Of a DNA stretch of 64,000 nucleotides, positions 23,689-34,763 are shown piece by piece. Below the pieces are notes generated by a model that made no database searches, was not told the origin of the DNA, and worked only from the letters and a program-made list of their open reading frames with translations. The DNA is from Rhizophagus irregularis (taxonomy: Eukaryota; Glomeromycota; Glomeromycetes; Glomerales; Glomeraceae): assembly GCF_026210795.1 (NCBI RefSeq), contig NC_089429.1, positions 4,588,001 to 4,652,000 of the forward strand, given 5' to 3'. A program made the position numbers and the translations under genes. Position 1 is the first letter of the stretch. Each line of letters begins with the position of its first letter.

Positions 23689-24245
23689 TCAATTTATTAC
23701 AAATGACAAAATTATAATTTTTTTTTTCTCTTAAATAGTTGCACAGGTTGGCTTGGTGGCTAACCTTTCAAAAAATATGATGTCAGTAACTTAGCCACAC
23801 TGGCACCAAGTAAAGCCATCACATTCTCGTATTAATGTGCCTAAATATAACCATTAACTGTTAAAATTAAATCAAAGATGTGATTAGAAAAAAAAGTCTA
23901 GACCATTGATTTATTGATTTGTTACGATTGAATCAATTTATTACAAATGGCTAAATTACAATTTTTTTTTTCTCTTAAATAGTTGCACAGGTTGGCTTGG
24001 TGCCAAAAAAATGTAACTGAGCCACACTAGCACCAAGTAAAGCCATCACATGCTCGTATTACAAATGACAAAATTACAATTTTTTTTTTCTCTTAAATAG
24101 TTGCACAGGTTGGCTTGGTGCCAAAAAAATGTAACTGAGCCACACTAGCACCAAGTAAAGCCATCACATGCTCGTATTAATGTGCATAAATATAACCATT
24201 AAATCAAAGATGCGATTAGAAAAAGCCTAGACCATTGATTTGTTA
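23689..24245. repeat. Three tandem copies of a block with an internal hairpin
   Basis: Copies start near 23689, 23933 and 24061. Each contains ctcttaaatagttgcacagg, a ggcttggtgcc / gcaccaagtaaagcc inverted pair and 'ccatcacat.ctcgtatta'. Copies 2 and 3 are almost identical over about 110 bp. Copy 1 is longer because of an extra 3' part that reappears after copy 3, which indicates unequal exchange. Confidence 0.85.
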
Positions 24246-24552
24246 CGATTGGGGCTTAAGAACATTAAGGCTGATACACACCAACCATGATTATAATTAA
24301 CTTTTACCACGATTTGAGGCTTTAGTATATTAAGGGAGACTGAAATTGGCCCTTAATTAACCAAGCGTGAACGCGAAATACCTTCCTTTATAAAAGAAAA
24401 CTAAAAAATTACAAATTTGAATCACGTATTAATTATGAGCTATCAGGCCACGTATGATATGCAGCATTAAAATTGGCTTAGTGATCGTACACGTTGAATA
24501 TTCTGAAAATACAATTAGGCTATGCCACACCTTTTTCAAATTTCACCATTTT

Positions 24553-24559
24553 TTATAAA
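24553..24559 (+). promoter_or_regulatory. Probable TATA box of the secreted-protein gene
   Basis: TATAAAT lies in 'tttttataaatactc', about 120 bp upstream of the 5'-UTR intron donor of the gene at 24755. The position is reasonable for a core promoter; no experimental start is known. Confidence 0.4.
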
Positions 24560-24672
24560 TACTCTCCTAAAACTTTTTCCTTAAAATTCCAAGGCAAACA
24601 ACCATTTTTTTAGCCTTACAAACAAAAAGTTACAGATTTTTCTAATCAAATTTAAACTTTCAAGTAAAATAA

Positions 24673-24754
24673 GTAAGTCTTTTAATAATGTTAATTTAAT
24701 ATAATCGAAATTAAGATAAATGTCTTTTTATTTTACAAATTTCTCAACTTGTAG
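24673..24754 (+). other. Probable 5'-UTR intron
   Basis: A consensus donor gtaagt at 24673 pairs with an acceptor cttgtag at 24748-24754, immediately before the ATG at 24755. The 82-nt length matches the other introns in this window. The coding sequence would therefore begin exactly at the first base of exon 2. Confidence 0.5.
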
Positions 24755-25063
24755 ATGATGCTTTTCAAGTTTATTTTTGTCTTGTTGATTGCTCAACTTG
24801 CATCAGCATTCTACTTTGAGGCATGGTCACAACCAAACTATCACGGTGCTGCCAAGACTTACACTCATAGAGGAACTTTTAGACCTGGCTATACCATTAA
24901 ATCTTACAAATGGGATAGTCCTATTTGGGATGATTGTTGTGTTAGGATGTGCAATGGCAATAGAAATGTTGGTTATTATTGTAGTTCTCATAGCAGTGGT
25001 CAACCAAGCGCTAATTTCAACAAAGTTGTTATTGGATGTGGTAATGAACAGCTAATTTGTTAA
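24755..25063 (+). CDS. Small secreted cysteine-rich protein, candidate effector (102 aa)
   Basis: Residues 1-18 form a clear signal peptide with a hydrophobic core (FIFVLLIAQL) and a probable ASA cleavage site. The mature protein of about 84 aa starts FYFEAWSQPNYHGA. It has six cysteines (a CC pair, then four more), compatible with three disulfides. Aromatic and glycine spacing (F..W..xNYxGA..Y) loosely recalls beta/gamma-crystallin-like small proteins; I cannot confirm that fold. Small secreted proteins of this type are common in mycorrhizal fungi and some act in the host interface, but no function can be claimed here. The gene has its own TATA box and a likely 5'-UTR intron. It is an isolated gene among repeats. 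An overlapping +2 frame is a shadow. Confidence 0.8.
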   Translation: MMLFKFIFVLLIAQLASAFYFEAWSQPNYHGAAKTYTHRGTFRPGYTIKSYKWDSPIWDDCCVRMCNGNRNVGYYCSSHSSGQPSANFNKVVIGCGNEQLIC

Positions 25064-25729
25064 TTGATAAATATTCTCGTTATGTATTAATAGTAATAAA
25101 TAAAATTTAGTTATATACAAAAATTTTTCTTTGTTCTTAAATGGCAGATCGGGCATTTAATTGTATAAAGTATGTTTTTTTATAGACCGAACCTCTAATT
25201 AAATACAAAACCACGCGATTAGTAAGAACTGAATGCATTCGTAACGATTTTGATCTGTACGTGTCTCAATAAAATAAAATCAATTTCCTCTTCTCTCGTA
25301 TGGTATCCGATCTTTGAACCAATATTTTTGAATGAATCAAAAATTCCGCATGGATAAAGTCCTTAATTTAATCTCTTTAATCTCTTCATTATATTTTTCG
25401 AAAACTGTCATCTGCAGATATTTAATTACAAAACGGATATTTATGAATTTTAATATATTTGAATATTTTTATGTTTATTTTTTTTTTTATAAAGCTAAAT
25501 AAAAATTCAAAAATTAATCATGTTAAAATCTATAACATTAATATATTTGCGGTTGTCCTAAATAGATTGCAAACAGAAAGATCAAATATTTTAAAGTGAT
25601 ATTGGTAGCACGACAATATCATAAGCTTTTCCTCACGAACTTTCTTATAAAAAAAATATTCTATAATTTATCCTATTTTCAAACAAAAAAATTTATTATA
25701 ACTATTATTTAGAAATTTTCAATAATTTT
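25064..25729. other. Intergenic; 3' region of the secreted-protein gene
   Basis: Contains 'aataaataaaat' at about 25097, a plausible poly(A) signal, and then nothing further that I can support. Confidence 0.4.
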
Positions 25730-26040
25730 AAGGCCACACAAATTCAATTTTTCGGTTCACGTAACATTGAAATTTAAAATCGACCCGGGGACCCGGGGTT
25801 TATTGTTTATTAGTAAAAAAAGTTTATATATAAAATCGTGACATCTGATTGGTTGACTTTTAAAAATGAGGAATTTATTTTCGCTCTAGAAGTTCTCAGC
25901 CGCGTGATAAACTTACCCGCCAATAAAAAAACGTCCTGATCACGTGATAAATTTTTTATATATAAACTTTTTTTTATTGAAATTTGAAAAAGTGACCCGG
26001 CCGGGTGAAGTGAACCGAAAATTCGAATTTGTGTGGCCTA
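25730..26040. mobile_element. MITE (about 311 bp) with ggccacacaaatt termini
   Basis: The left end aaggccacacaaatt pairs with the right end aatttgtgtggcct. Similarity extends through 'ttttcggttcac' on both sides. Subterminal GC blocks (gacccgggg.. / ..gacccggccgggt) and inner tttatatataaa repeats are also inverted. The interior is non-coding. It shares the gacccggccgggt core with the MITE at 39541, which suggests related families. Confidence 0.75.
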
Positions 26041-26561
26041 ATAATGTTTACGAGAATTTATGAAACTTAAGAGATAAAAGTAACTTAAAAGATAAGTATC
26101 AGTTCTAAATACTTATTGTATAAAAACATATGCAATAAGTGTTTTATTATATAGACTCTCACGATCACACTATTAAATCAGTCACGAGTTAATTTATCGT
26201 CTATTTAAAGTTTTATTGTATAAAAATCTAATTTATTAATGTATTTGTAATGATTAAAACAGTATTCATTTATTATATATAAAGCTATTCAATAAATGTA
26301 AAAAAAATACAGTGTGAGTTGTGATTAATTTATTTTATAAATTGTTTGATTATTCACTTTAAATGTATTTTTAGAATAATGTAAAACTCATTTTTTTACG
26401 GCAAAATGATACGCTGTATCGTGATCAAAAAATAAAGCATATGAGATCATCCAATTCTGTGTACTCGTGCAATCATTTAAATTTGTAAAAAATCGACATA
26501 AAAGGAGTTATTTGTACCCACCACAAAAAAAAGAAAAAAAAATATTTTTTTTAAAAAAAAA
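26041..26561. other. Upstream region of BTB-SPRY copy 3
   Basis: AT-rich. The last 160 bp (tgatacgctgtatcgtgatc.. gagatcatcc..) resemble the upstream regions of the copies at 47997 and 49978, so this is probably a shared promoter. The ATG is preceded by A- and T-runs. Confidence 0.4.
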
Positions 26562-28001
26562 ATGACGAGAGGAAATTCATTAGAACAAGATTTAAGATTA
26601 TTAATAAATAATCCAAAATATAGTGACTTAGAAATTTTATGTGATGATGAAAAGAAATTATATGGTTGTAAAGCAATTTTAGCAGCAAGATCCGAAGTAT
26701 TTGAAAGAGAACTTTATAATGGGATGAAAGAAAGTTATGAAAATAAAATTTCTTTTCCAAAGATTAATTCTTCCGGAATGGAAATTGTATTAGAATATAT
26801 TTATACGGGTTCAATTAAAGAAGAATATTTAACGAAGGATAATATAATTGAAACTTTTTACGCTGCTGATTATTTTCAATTAACGGACCTTCAGGATTTT
26901 ATTATGAAAACTTTCAAAAATACGTTAAAAAAAAATTACAATGAAAATTACTCACCAGAGTTACTATCTGAACTTGCGGAAAAAATGCCATTAACAGAAA
27001 ATAATATTCTTTTAAATTTACTGATTGAAGAAGTAGCAACTATTCCGTTAAATACCATTGAATTTGGTCGATTGTCTATTGCGGGTCTTCAATATCTTCT
27101 AGTTTGTACATATGAAAAAGAAAGATCTTTTGCAACCCCAGAATATGAAGTTTTTCGATATAGTACTATACTTGCAGCAAAACAAGTTTCTGATGATGCA
27201 TATAAAACTCTTATTGAACGGTTACCAACCTTAGAACAAGTAAAACAAATAGAAAATTCAACGCAAGTAGAAAATAAATTTATTATTGATCATCAAAAAG
27301 TTGCTAAAGAATTGGAGCCTTTGGTTGAATTTATTGATTTTAGACGAATTAAAGGCCAAGTATTAATTAATATCATCGAGCCACTAGAAATTGTTCCAGC
27401 TAGAATAATTTTAAATGTTTATCGACATTATACAAAATCGAATAATTCTAATTTAAATGATATTCGAGGAATACCCATCTTACCAAAGTATAGTATTAAT
27501 GAATCTGATTATGTTTGGGATGAATCAGCATGTGGATCAAAACTTATTATTGAGGATAATGGAAAAATTGTACATGCACCAAATGATTGTACTTCACACC
27601 AAAATGTTAGAGCTAAAATAACATTTGAAAATAATGATACATTTGAATGGGATGTTGTTTTTGAGAAAGTGAGTTTTGCATCTTGGGTTGGAGTATGTTC
27701 ATCAGAAAATTTTAATTATGAAGGTTTTGCAGGGGATCAACCTAATGGATGGGTATTGGGTTCTAGTGGTTATTGTTGTAACTCTAGAAATTATATAAAT
27801 AATTATTGTCAACCATTCGGAGATGGTACAAAAGTTACAGTTCACTTAGATATGAATAAAAGAACTTGCGCTTTTACAGTCAATGGTACAAAGTATCCAG
27901 AAGTATCGGCATGGAATAATTTACCATCAAAACTTTATCCAGTAGCATCTTTATTTTATCCTGGTCGGTTACGAATTCAACCTCATAAAGAAAATATTTA
28001 A
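26562..28001 (+). CDS. BTB-SPRY protein, copy 3 (479 aa, intact)
   Basis: Single exon starting MTRGNSLEQDLRLLINNPKY. BTB/POZ at about 10-115 (SDLEILCDDEKKLYGCKAIL, LAARSEVF, YTGSIK, ADYFQL). A helical BACK-like middle region at about 130-290 carries the family signature NTIEFGRLSIAGLQYLL. SPRY/B30.2-like domain at about 315-475 (YVWDESACGSKL, FEWDVVFEK, HLDMNKRTCAFTVNGTKYP). BTB proteins commonly bind Cullin-3 and present substrates for ubiquitination, and SPRY domains are protein-recognition modules, so a ubiquitin-ligase adaptor is a reasonable inference; the substrate is unknown. It is isolated from the main array by 15 kb and more diverged from it than the array members are from each other. 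Confidence 0.88.
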   Translation: MTRGNSLEQDLRLLINNPKYSDLEILCDDEKKLYGCKAILAARSEVFERELYNGMKESYENKISFPKINSSGMEIVLEYIYTGSIKEEYLTKDNIIETFYAADYFQLTDLQDFIMKTFKNTLKKNYNENYSPELLSELAEKMPLTENNILLNLLIEEVATIPLNTIEFGRLSIAGLQYLLVCTYEKERSFATPEYEVFRYSTILAAKQVSDDAYKTLIERLPTLEQVKQIENSTQVENKFIIDHQKVAKELEPLVEFIDFRRIKGQVLINIIEPLEIVPARIILNVYRHYTKSNNSNLNDIRGIPILPKYSINESDYVWDESACGSKLIIEDNGKIVHAPNDCTSHQNVRAKITFENNDTFEWDVVFEKVSFASWVGVCSSENFNYEGFAGDQPNGWVLGSSGYCCNSRNYINNYCQPFGDGTKVTVHLDMNKRTCAFTVNGTKYPEVSAWNNLPSKLYPVASLFYPGRLRIQPHKENI

Positions 28002-28425
28002 TTGCAGAAACTTTAGAATAGCAAATTTCGTTTCATTATTTTTTATAACTAAAAAATGATAGCGCGTGAATTTAAAAGAAAATCTTAGAAGTGATATTTC
28101 GTTGATATTTAAATAAATAAAGTTATTTATTGTTATTTATCAATTATTTGAGCGTTGCAAGTCCAATAACTTGTATAGTTAATAGCTTGATTAAGATTAT
28201 TATTCTTTAAAACAAATGTTTTTGATGTAAAATAAATATGAGATCATATTATCTTATTTTTATTCTACAGCCAAATAGGATCATGCTTTTTTCATCATGC
28301 TGATATTTTTTTATTAAGCTATAAATAAACTACCATTGCATAATTATTATTGATATTTTTGACGTTGATTAATCAATAGTTTATTGTATTTATAAGATGA
28401 TCATTGGCGGCTGCAGAATAACACA
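28002..28425. other. 3' flank of BTB-SPRY copy 3
   Basis: Contains a remnant of the shared family 3' flank (about 28140-28225). No other feature. Confidence 0.45.
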
Positions 28426-28503
28426 GTTATTTGATAGGGGTGTTAAAATATCATCCGAACTGCTTCGCAGTTCGGTGATATTCTAACCCCCCTATCAAAT
28501 AAC
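28426..28503. repeat. Fold-back hairpin element, two 37-bp arms
   Basis: gttatttgataggggtgtta.. on the left is mirrored by ..taacccccctatcaaataac on the right, meeting at cgaactgc-ttc-gcagttcg. The arms pair over about 37 bp with only a few mismatches and a 3-base loop. It could be a minimal MITE, a cruciform-forming site or a terminator-like structure. It is not linked to any gene end. Confidence 0.8.
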
Positions 28504-28950
28504 TAATATATATCCTATACCGAATAATTACCATAATATTGAAAAATTTTCTTATGATGTAGATTTGTCACCAGGCGAGTATAAAATAAAATTTAAAAAA
28601 AAGATCAAAATCATCGTTAAATATAATACTGATCAATTTTTATATTTTACGCACGCATAAATTTTCAGAATTTTATATTTAAAATTTACAACATTTAGGC
28701 ATCCAAAAATCTTTGTTTGCTATTTCACTTTTCAATTGTAATACTGTAAATATATAATAATAATATATATATATGTATATAAAGCAAAAAGAATCTATTT
28801 CATAAAAGTCACTGAGCGTAGGGCGATATTTGCGATGAAGGGTGCAATATTAATTTTAGGTTTTTCAATAATAAGAGGATTGCATCAGTGAAATCCATAT
28901 TTCATGTATTATCATAAGAACGCAACTTTCCGAAGTGGTCTACCCATATA
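28504..28950. other. Intergenic, nothing identified
   Basis: AT-rich spacer between the fold-back element and the TA-flanked MITE. Confidence 0.4.
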
Positions 28951-29351
28951 CGGATTGGAATCGATTTCCATAATTTGAATCGATTTTAGAATAAGCTAAT
29001 CGCGATTGATCGTTTCTCAAATTTCGATTTCGATTAATCGTTTCCGCATCATTAAATTTGTGGCAGGAAAATTTCCAATGATCACAAATTTAACATATAA
29101 ATCATTTAATTATTGAATTTTATGATTTTGCATTTAAAATAAAACGTTTATTGCACGAATAATCAATGATCGGTGGTAACTCTGGCCAAGCTTATAATTC
29201 CGGCCAGAATTAAACTTCAATTCAATCATATGTCACGCGATTTATAAGTTCGTAATTCGGGCCGGCACTAGAGTTTCGATTTTTTATTCGATAATCGATT
29301 CCTGATCGGATTTTCGATTAATTCGATTTTGGCAGAATCGATTCCAATCCC
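28951..29351. mobile_element. TA-flanked MITE (about 400 bp), Tc1/mariner-like
   Basis: The terminus [c/g]ggattggaatcgatt at 28951 is inverted at 29337-29351, and both ends abut a TA dinucleotide. TA target duplication and short termini fit a Tc1/mariner-type non-autonomous element. It contains the recurrent ggccagaatt motif (29197-29211). A related right end is visible near 21548-21566. Confidence 0.6.
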
Positions 29352-31264
29352 TACATGATGCAACCTGCTAGATTCCCACAACGACGGAAACCCGCTATAC
29401 ATCACTTTTTCGATAAGCTTTTAGCCTTTTCAGGTCTCATGCAACAGACATAAATCGTTTCTTCCGAAAGGCATTTTATTTGCCCATGAATTTATCTGGC
29501 TATTAATATTTTGTTTTACACAGGAAATTACTGTGGGATATTTTTGCAGGATACGTTCTCTCATACTTATTGAGATATATAAAAAAGTCAGAACTCACAA
29601 ATGTAATTTGGAATTTGCCTTCCTGAATGATTAAAAAAAAACTACAGAAACTTAAATTTCTATATAACATTTATACTTGTATAGTATTTTGATATTTACT
29701 TTAAAACTAAGAGATTATTATTAGTCATAGATTAGCTTCTATCTTTATCATAACTAGTCGTAATAGTTTAATCAAGAGTTTAATTTTTCGGCGATAATGT
29801 ATTTTGTCACAGAATCAAGAAAAAAATCATTATATAGGTCTTATTCCGATCATAATATTTCCCAGACAATAAATAGTCACAGCCTCAAAAGTACATTGCA
29901 TTGATCAACTAAATCTCTATTCTCATATACCTCCTTAGTTTCAATCTTCAATAACAATCTCTTTCTTTTGTATCTTTTAACATTAGAAACAGAATTATCG
30001 CCGATACCGCCTGAAACCATAATCATGATGTAATTATGTTAGATCCATATAAAAAATAAACAGGGTTCATTACGCCACATAATCGTTAAGCCAAGATTAA
30101 TGGTCGTTTTCCTGCTAACTGGTATTGCAATTTCGATATTAAAATATATGAAAAAAATATAATTCAAGCGACTGCATTAAAGTAATATGAAAATGCCATC
30201 ATACAAAGCGTATTCAAGATAACTGTCTACTGGTTATATTAGTTATATTATAATCTTTATTAATCCTGCCTTGTTACATTTTTTTTTTATTTTTCTGTAA
30301 TCGCTTCTCTGTGTCTTTAGTAATTTTATTATGGTGATTTCTAGAGGAAAAGTCATACGCGATGGAGTGGGATGATGTTTCTTTAAAGGAAATCCTCATG
30401 AGTCAAAGCAGGAGTCACATAACATTTTGGTGCAGAAATTAAATTTTGACAAAGAATTAAACCAAAAACCTGGAAAGCTTTAGCTTTTAAATATGAATTA
30501 GGTTAGTGTTTTGAGAGTACTAAAATATCTGCTCCAGTTATAAATATAATAGTAGTTGTTATCACACGTTCTCAGGAATGTGAAACATTAACAAGTAAGC
30601 GTCTAGTCATGTGAGCAACTTTGTGATGACATGGAATTTGCAGGAATTTATCGGGATCTGTGCAAATTTTACATTAGTAATACTGTACAAACCTCATAAA
30701 ATTCCACGTAACAGTTAAATAACCCCAGTCACATGTCTTACCGTGGGGGCGGAAACAAATTCGCTTAAGAAAAGTCAAAAAAGAAGGTGAATAGTATAAC
30801 GCTGTGTTTTGACACATATCACCATTTCACCCATTTAAGCGATTTCACGGTATTTAAAATCTTCAATTAGTAAGATAAACGAGGAAAAGCGAGCCATGTT
30901 AATATTTTAGAAGGTCGAAACCTTCCTTTTGAAGTGAATATAATGGTAGTGATTTCGTTTATACAATTTGAAAGGCTTTTCTTTTATATGTACGAAATAA
31001 AAGATGTTAAAGGCCTGAAATAGACAATCGACCAAATTCAATGGTATTTAATGGAATGTCCGAATGTCCGCTACCGCTTCAATATTATTTCCAAGTTTAG
31101 ATGACGAGTAATTTACATTGTAATTTTTTCTAACGTATTTTGAAAGATTTAATAAATTCCTGAAGGCTCGGTAATTGAAAATAACCGCAACGAACGTAAA
31201 AGCTTCAATTATATTATCCTATGTTAAAGATTCTTCTTTGGCTGATGATTGTTGAGCAATTGAG
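29352..31264. other. Gene-free region
   Basis: Nearly 2 kb without a supportable gene, RNA or transposon border on either strand. Confidence 0.4.
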
Positions 31265-31492
31265 CATATTCTAATACAACCTCCATCTCAGAATTAATCT
31301 TGAAAAAGAAATTTGAATTTCGTAACTTTCCTTTATCCCATTATAAAGTAATCTATCAAATATTTCGGAACTTATTGCTAAAATTGCTCTACAACTGTAT
31401 AATTTCTCTTCATCTTCACATAAAATTTCTATATCGCTGTGGATTGTTTATTAAAAATCTAAATCTTGTTCTAATGAATGTCCTCTCGTCAT
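31265..31492 (-). pseudogene. BTB-SPRY pseudogene, copy 4 (N-terminal fragment)
   Basis: On the minus strand the family start MTRGHSLEQDLDFLINNP appears at 31492. A loss of about 5 bases after 'NP' then shifts the frame (PQRYRNFM, stop). Homology continues in another frame through the CRAILA / SEIFDRLLYNG equivalent to 'EVVLEY' and stops abruptly near 31265. Only about 75 codons of the BTB domain remain. This is the only family member on the minus strand. Confidence 0.85.
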
Positions 31493-31814
31493 ACTTTTTT
31501 TTTTCAAAAAAAAAATCTTTTTTTAGTAATTCCATGACAACGAACCACATCAGGAGTTTAAATAGGGTGTGAATTTGCAAAACTATACACGTATAAAAAT
31601 ACACGTTGAATCACACCACCTACGGGGTGCTGTAAATTTGCGAATATTACTTAATAATGGAAATTCTTGAATAACAAAAAATTCCGTATTTTTTAACAAA
31701 ATTATATCCCTAATATATCATAGCTCGCAAGTCGCAACCTAACCACTATACTATTTAACTTTTATTTTAATTTTACATATTATATTTATATTTATTCTAA
31801 TTTATATAATAAAA

Positions 31815-32270
31815 ATTAGGGTTGAATTACATAAAATTGTGTATTTATACAATTTTTTAAGGTGTAAATTGCCGAAATTTTCTATTTATATAAAATACAT
31901 GTAATTTTTTTAAAATACAAAATACTAAGAATATTTTGACCAATATATTTATATGTAAATTACTCAAAATTGTGTATTTACTCAATTTTTTAAAGTGTAA
32001 ATTACTTAAAATACCCATTTATATGATTTCACGTAAACTTTTAAAAATGGAAAATTACCGAAACTATATTTTCATGTGTAAACTACATGAAATTGTGTAT
32101 TCCCACTTTTTTTTTAAATTGCAAAATACTGATAATACCTGTTTATGTGATTTTACATAAACTTTCAAGATGAACTATGTTTTAAGGTGTAGATTACACA
32201 TAATTGCGTATTTACACTCTTTTTTAAGGTGTAGACTTTCGGGTATTACACATATTTGATAAATCTACGC
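31815..32270. repeat. Four tandem copies of a ~125-bp AT-rich unit
   Basis: The block gtaaattac.(c/t)a.aattgtgtatttac..cttttttaaggtgta recurs near 31825, 31955, 32075 and 32190, with alternate copies diverged. A small ORF across it (31936-32160) is a repeat artefact. Confidence 0.75.
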
Positions 32271-32331
32271 ATGTAATCGCACAATTTAATCTCCTGATGG
32301 CACAGTATAGGATGTTTGCACATTTATTTTA

Positions 32332-32415
32332 CTGTTACATCAAAAAACATTTGTTTTGAATAATAATCAGTTTATTAACAGGCAAACTCAATCAAGTTAT
32401 CAAACAAATTCTAAT
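32332..32415 (-). repeat. Solitary piece of the BTB-SPRY family flank, reversed
   Basis: Its reverse complement reads gaatttgtttgataacttg ... gttaataaactgattatta ... acaaatgttttttgatg. This is the block that precedes family promoters in the main array. It lies upstream of, and in the same orientation as, the minus-strand fragment at 31265-31492. The original duplication was therefore inverted as a unit, and the tandem repeat at 31815-32270 now lies between the two parts. Confidence 0.7.
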
Positions 32416-34073
32416 AATCCGCATCCCTAGAACTTTAGTAATTCAATTAGCAAAAATAAGGTTTGATCTAAAAATCACTACATTTTATTATTTTCAAAAT
32501 TTTCGATGATTATCTGACGAATAAACCCTACAAACCTGTATAACATTTATCTCGTGCGCGTTTTTCAAAAAGCTTAAAACAGATTCACGTATCTGTAAAT
32601 TCTTCATTTTATATATACTTAACTTTTTTTAACAATAATAATACTTTTGTTTAATATTTCTTTAATGAAATAAAGTATTTTTTAACGAAAACAATATTTT
32701 TTTTTAATATTTATTAATGAAATAAAGTACTTTTTAACGAAATATAATATTTTAAGAATTTTTTTAAATGATTTTTTTAAAAAGTATATATTTCTATTGG
32801 AAAAATATAATTATAATATTTTTTTTCACCGTATATTCAACACATTTCGTTTTTATATGGAACGTATATTTTAATAAATTTTATTAAAAAAAATGTCTTA
32901 TATTTTTTAAAAAAAGAAAGTATTATAAATAAATCAAACCACGAAAAAAAATGTTTGTGTATAACACATGACTTTTAAATTCAATAATGTTATTTCAATA
33001 ATGTTTATTTCCTACCAAATAATGAAATTATGTTGAAAAATGCGTTAATGAACAAATCTTTTGTTATTAGAATGTCTTGTAATTGCCACTTACAGTATTT
33101 CTTTATATTTGATATTTCAAATTATCGTTCAGCACAATAAGTACAATAAGTCCGATATTTTTATTAGGCGTAGTAATAATACATGATTGATATGTAAAGA
33201 GGTGTATACAAAGTTTTATATTCATATTGTTTACTTAAATGAAATTTTTATAGGAAAAGTTTAAGTAAAGTTATAAAGTGGATTAAAAAATGAAATTTAT
33301 AGAAAGTTAAATTGATAAAGCTTATTTATGTTATAATTAATGCATGGCCATCCCATACTAGATTGCCATCAAAGATCCAGGGACTTTTATTCTCAACTTT
33401 CTCGCATATTCTCAAAATTATTACATATATTATTTTAAAAGGACCCTTGATGATCTTAACATATGGATAGCGTTAAATTCTTTTATTGTTAAATTAAGGA
33501 GAGTCCATTGATCAGATTTTCATGATGCGATCATATTAATCCTGCAAATTATATAAAAAGGTGATGTCCTGGTTAGTGAACCCTTTTATCCGCCTTATGC
33601 AAGTAAAACGAAAAAATCAAGCAAAATAATAAAACTTACATCATCATTATTATTAATAAGGTATGTTGATTTTATTGCTCGGCTAGCTTCTTGAAAACGA
33701 TGCTAATCGACGGATTTTCCCTCCTCTATAGATGTTCCAATATAAAACGGGCATACTACCCTTATTAATTATTATATATCTGCATTTTGATCTCGCCGCT
33801 GACCATATTTATATTTGAGCTACGTAATTTTTGGTTTTATTTCTTTTGATACTTTGGTGATCGTGTATTCTGTTGCTAGTACTGTATTAATAAATTGAAT
33901 AAAAATTTTATTAATACTATAAAAAGTTGGATTTATTATCATAAAAGTAGAATGTATTATCATCACGCGTATAATAGGCGCGGTGAAATTATTCAATCTA
34001 ATCACATGCCTTAACATCACGCTCCTCAATAAATTTGGCGCAGTATATCTAACGACAATGAAAAATAAGCATT
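32416..34073. other. Gene-free AT-rich region
   Basis: No supportable gene or element on either strand until the hAT target duplication at 34074. Confidence 0.4.
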
Positions 34074-34226
34074 TTCACGTGTAGTGCTTCGATCCGGATG
34101 AAAACCGTCATCCGGGTTACATAAAAAAAGGACCCGGATTTTATCCGGATCAATCCGGATTCTAATCCGGGTCAAATAATCCGGATAGAAACCGGAATCC
34201 GGATTGGATTTACAACTGATCGGCAA

Positions 34227-34382
34227 TAATTCTGGCCAGAATTCATAACGCCGGCCGGAATTACAACTTTGTGTGACATTAAAAATTTTCGTGCCACTAT
34301 GCATAGCCAATAAAAAATTTTTTACCCGGTGGCTAAACTATTTTTTCGGTGTCACGTGATATTAATTTCGGCCAGAATTACA
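34227..34382. mobile_element. MITE with TAATTCTGGCC termini, nested in the hAT element
   Basis: The left end ataattctggccagaatt and the right end aatttcggccagaattac form imperfect inverted repeats around about 120 bp of non-coding sequence. The left end is itself a 16-bp palindrome (AATTCTGGCCAGAATT). The same motif recurs elsewhere in the window. Confidence 0.55.
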
Positions 34383-34386
34383 AATT

Positions 34387-34548
34387 TGGAAAAGAAATTC
34401 ATTAGATCCTGATTTATTAGGAAAAATGATATTTTTAAAGTGTAATATGCAAACTATGGAATATATTAATGTATTTCCTCCAGACTTAGATGTGGAAAAA
34501 GAAGACTTTATAGAGGAATTTTTGCCTGAATTTGAATCAGAAGAATAG
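34387..34548 (+). pseudogene. hAT transposase C-terminal relic
   Basis: An open stretch of 53 codons reads WKRNSLDPDLLGKMIFLKCN and ends in an acidic tail (..EEFLPEFESEE, stop). The pattern 'KRxxLxPDLLxKMIFLKxN' resembles the end of the hAT dimerisation region, and the position inside a hAT-type element supports it. There is no catalytic core, so it is a remnant. Confidence 0.5.
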
Positions 34549-34763
34549 TAAAAATTAATTTTTTTATTTTGTATTTTTTTTTTAAATACTCTAACAATTT
34601 AGCAAAATTTTTTATTTTTTAAAATTTTTTTTTATCTTCATATTTGAATTGAAAAAGGTGTATTTTTTACATTTTTAAAGTTAATAAAATAAAGAACATT
34701 TAAATATATTTTACATTTAAAAAAAACTATTTTACAGTTCTTTTCTAATTAGTCAGAACTGTT

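Noticed and set aside
24789-25055. Second ORF overlapping the secreted-protein gene
   Set aside because: Off-frame; the 24755 frame has the signal peptide, cysteine pattern and intron-adjacent ATG.
33820-34310. Minus-strand ORFs containing SNPDSGFYPDYLTRIRIRI-type text
   Set aside because: The protein text comes from the tccggat repeats in the hAT arm, not from a gene.
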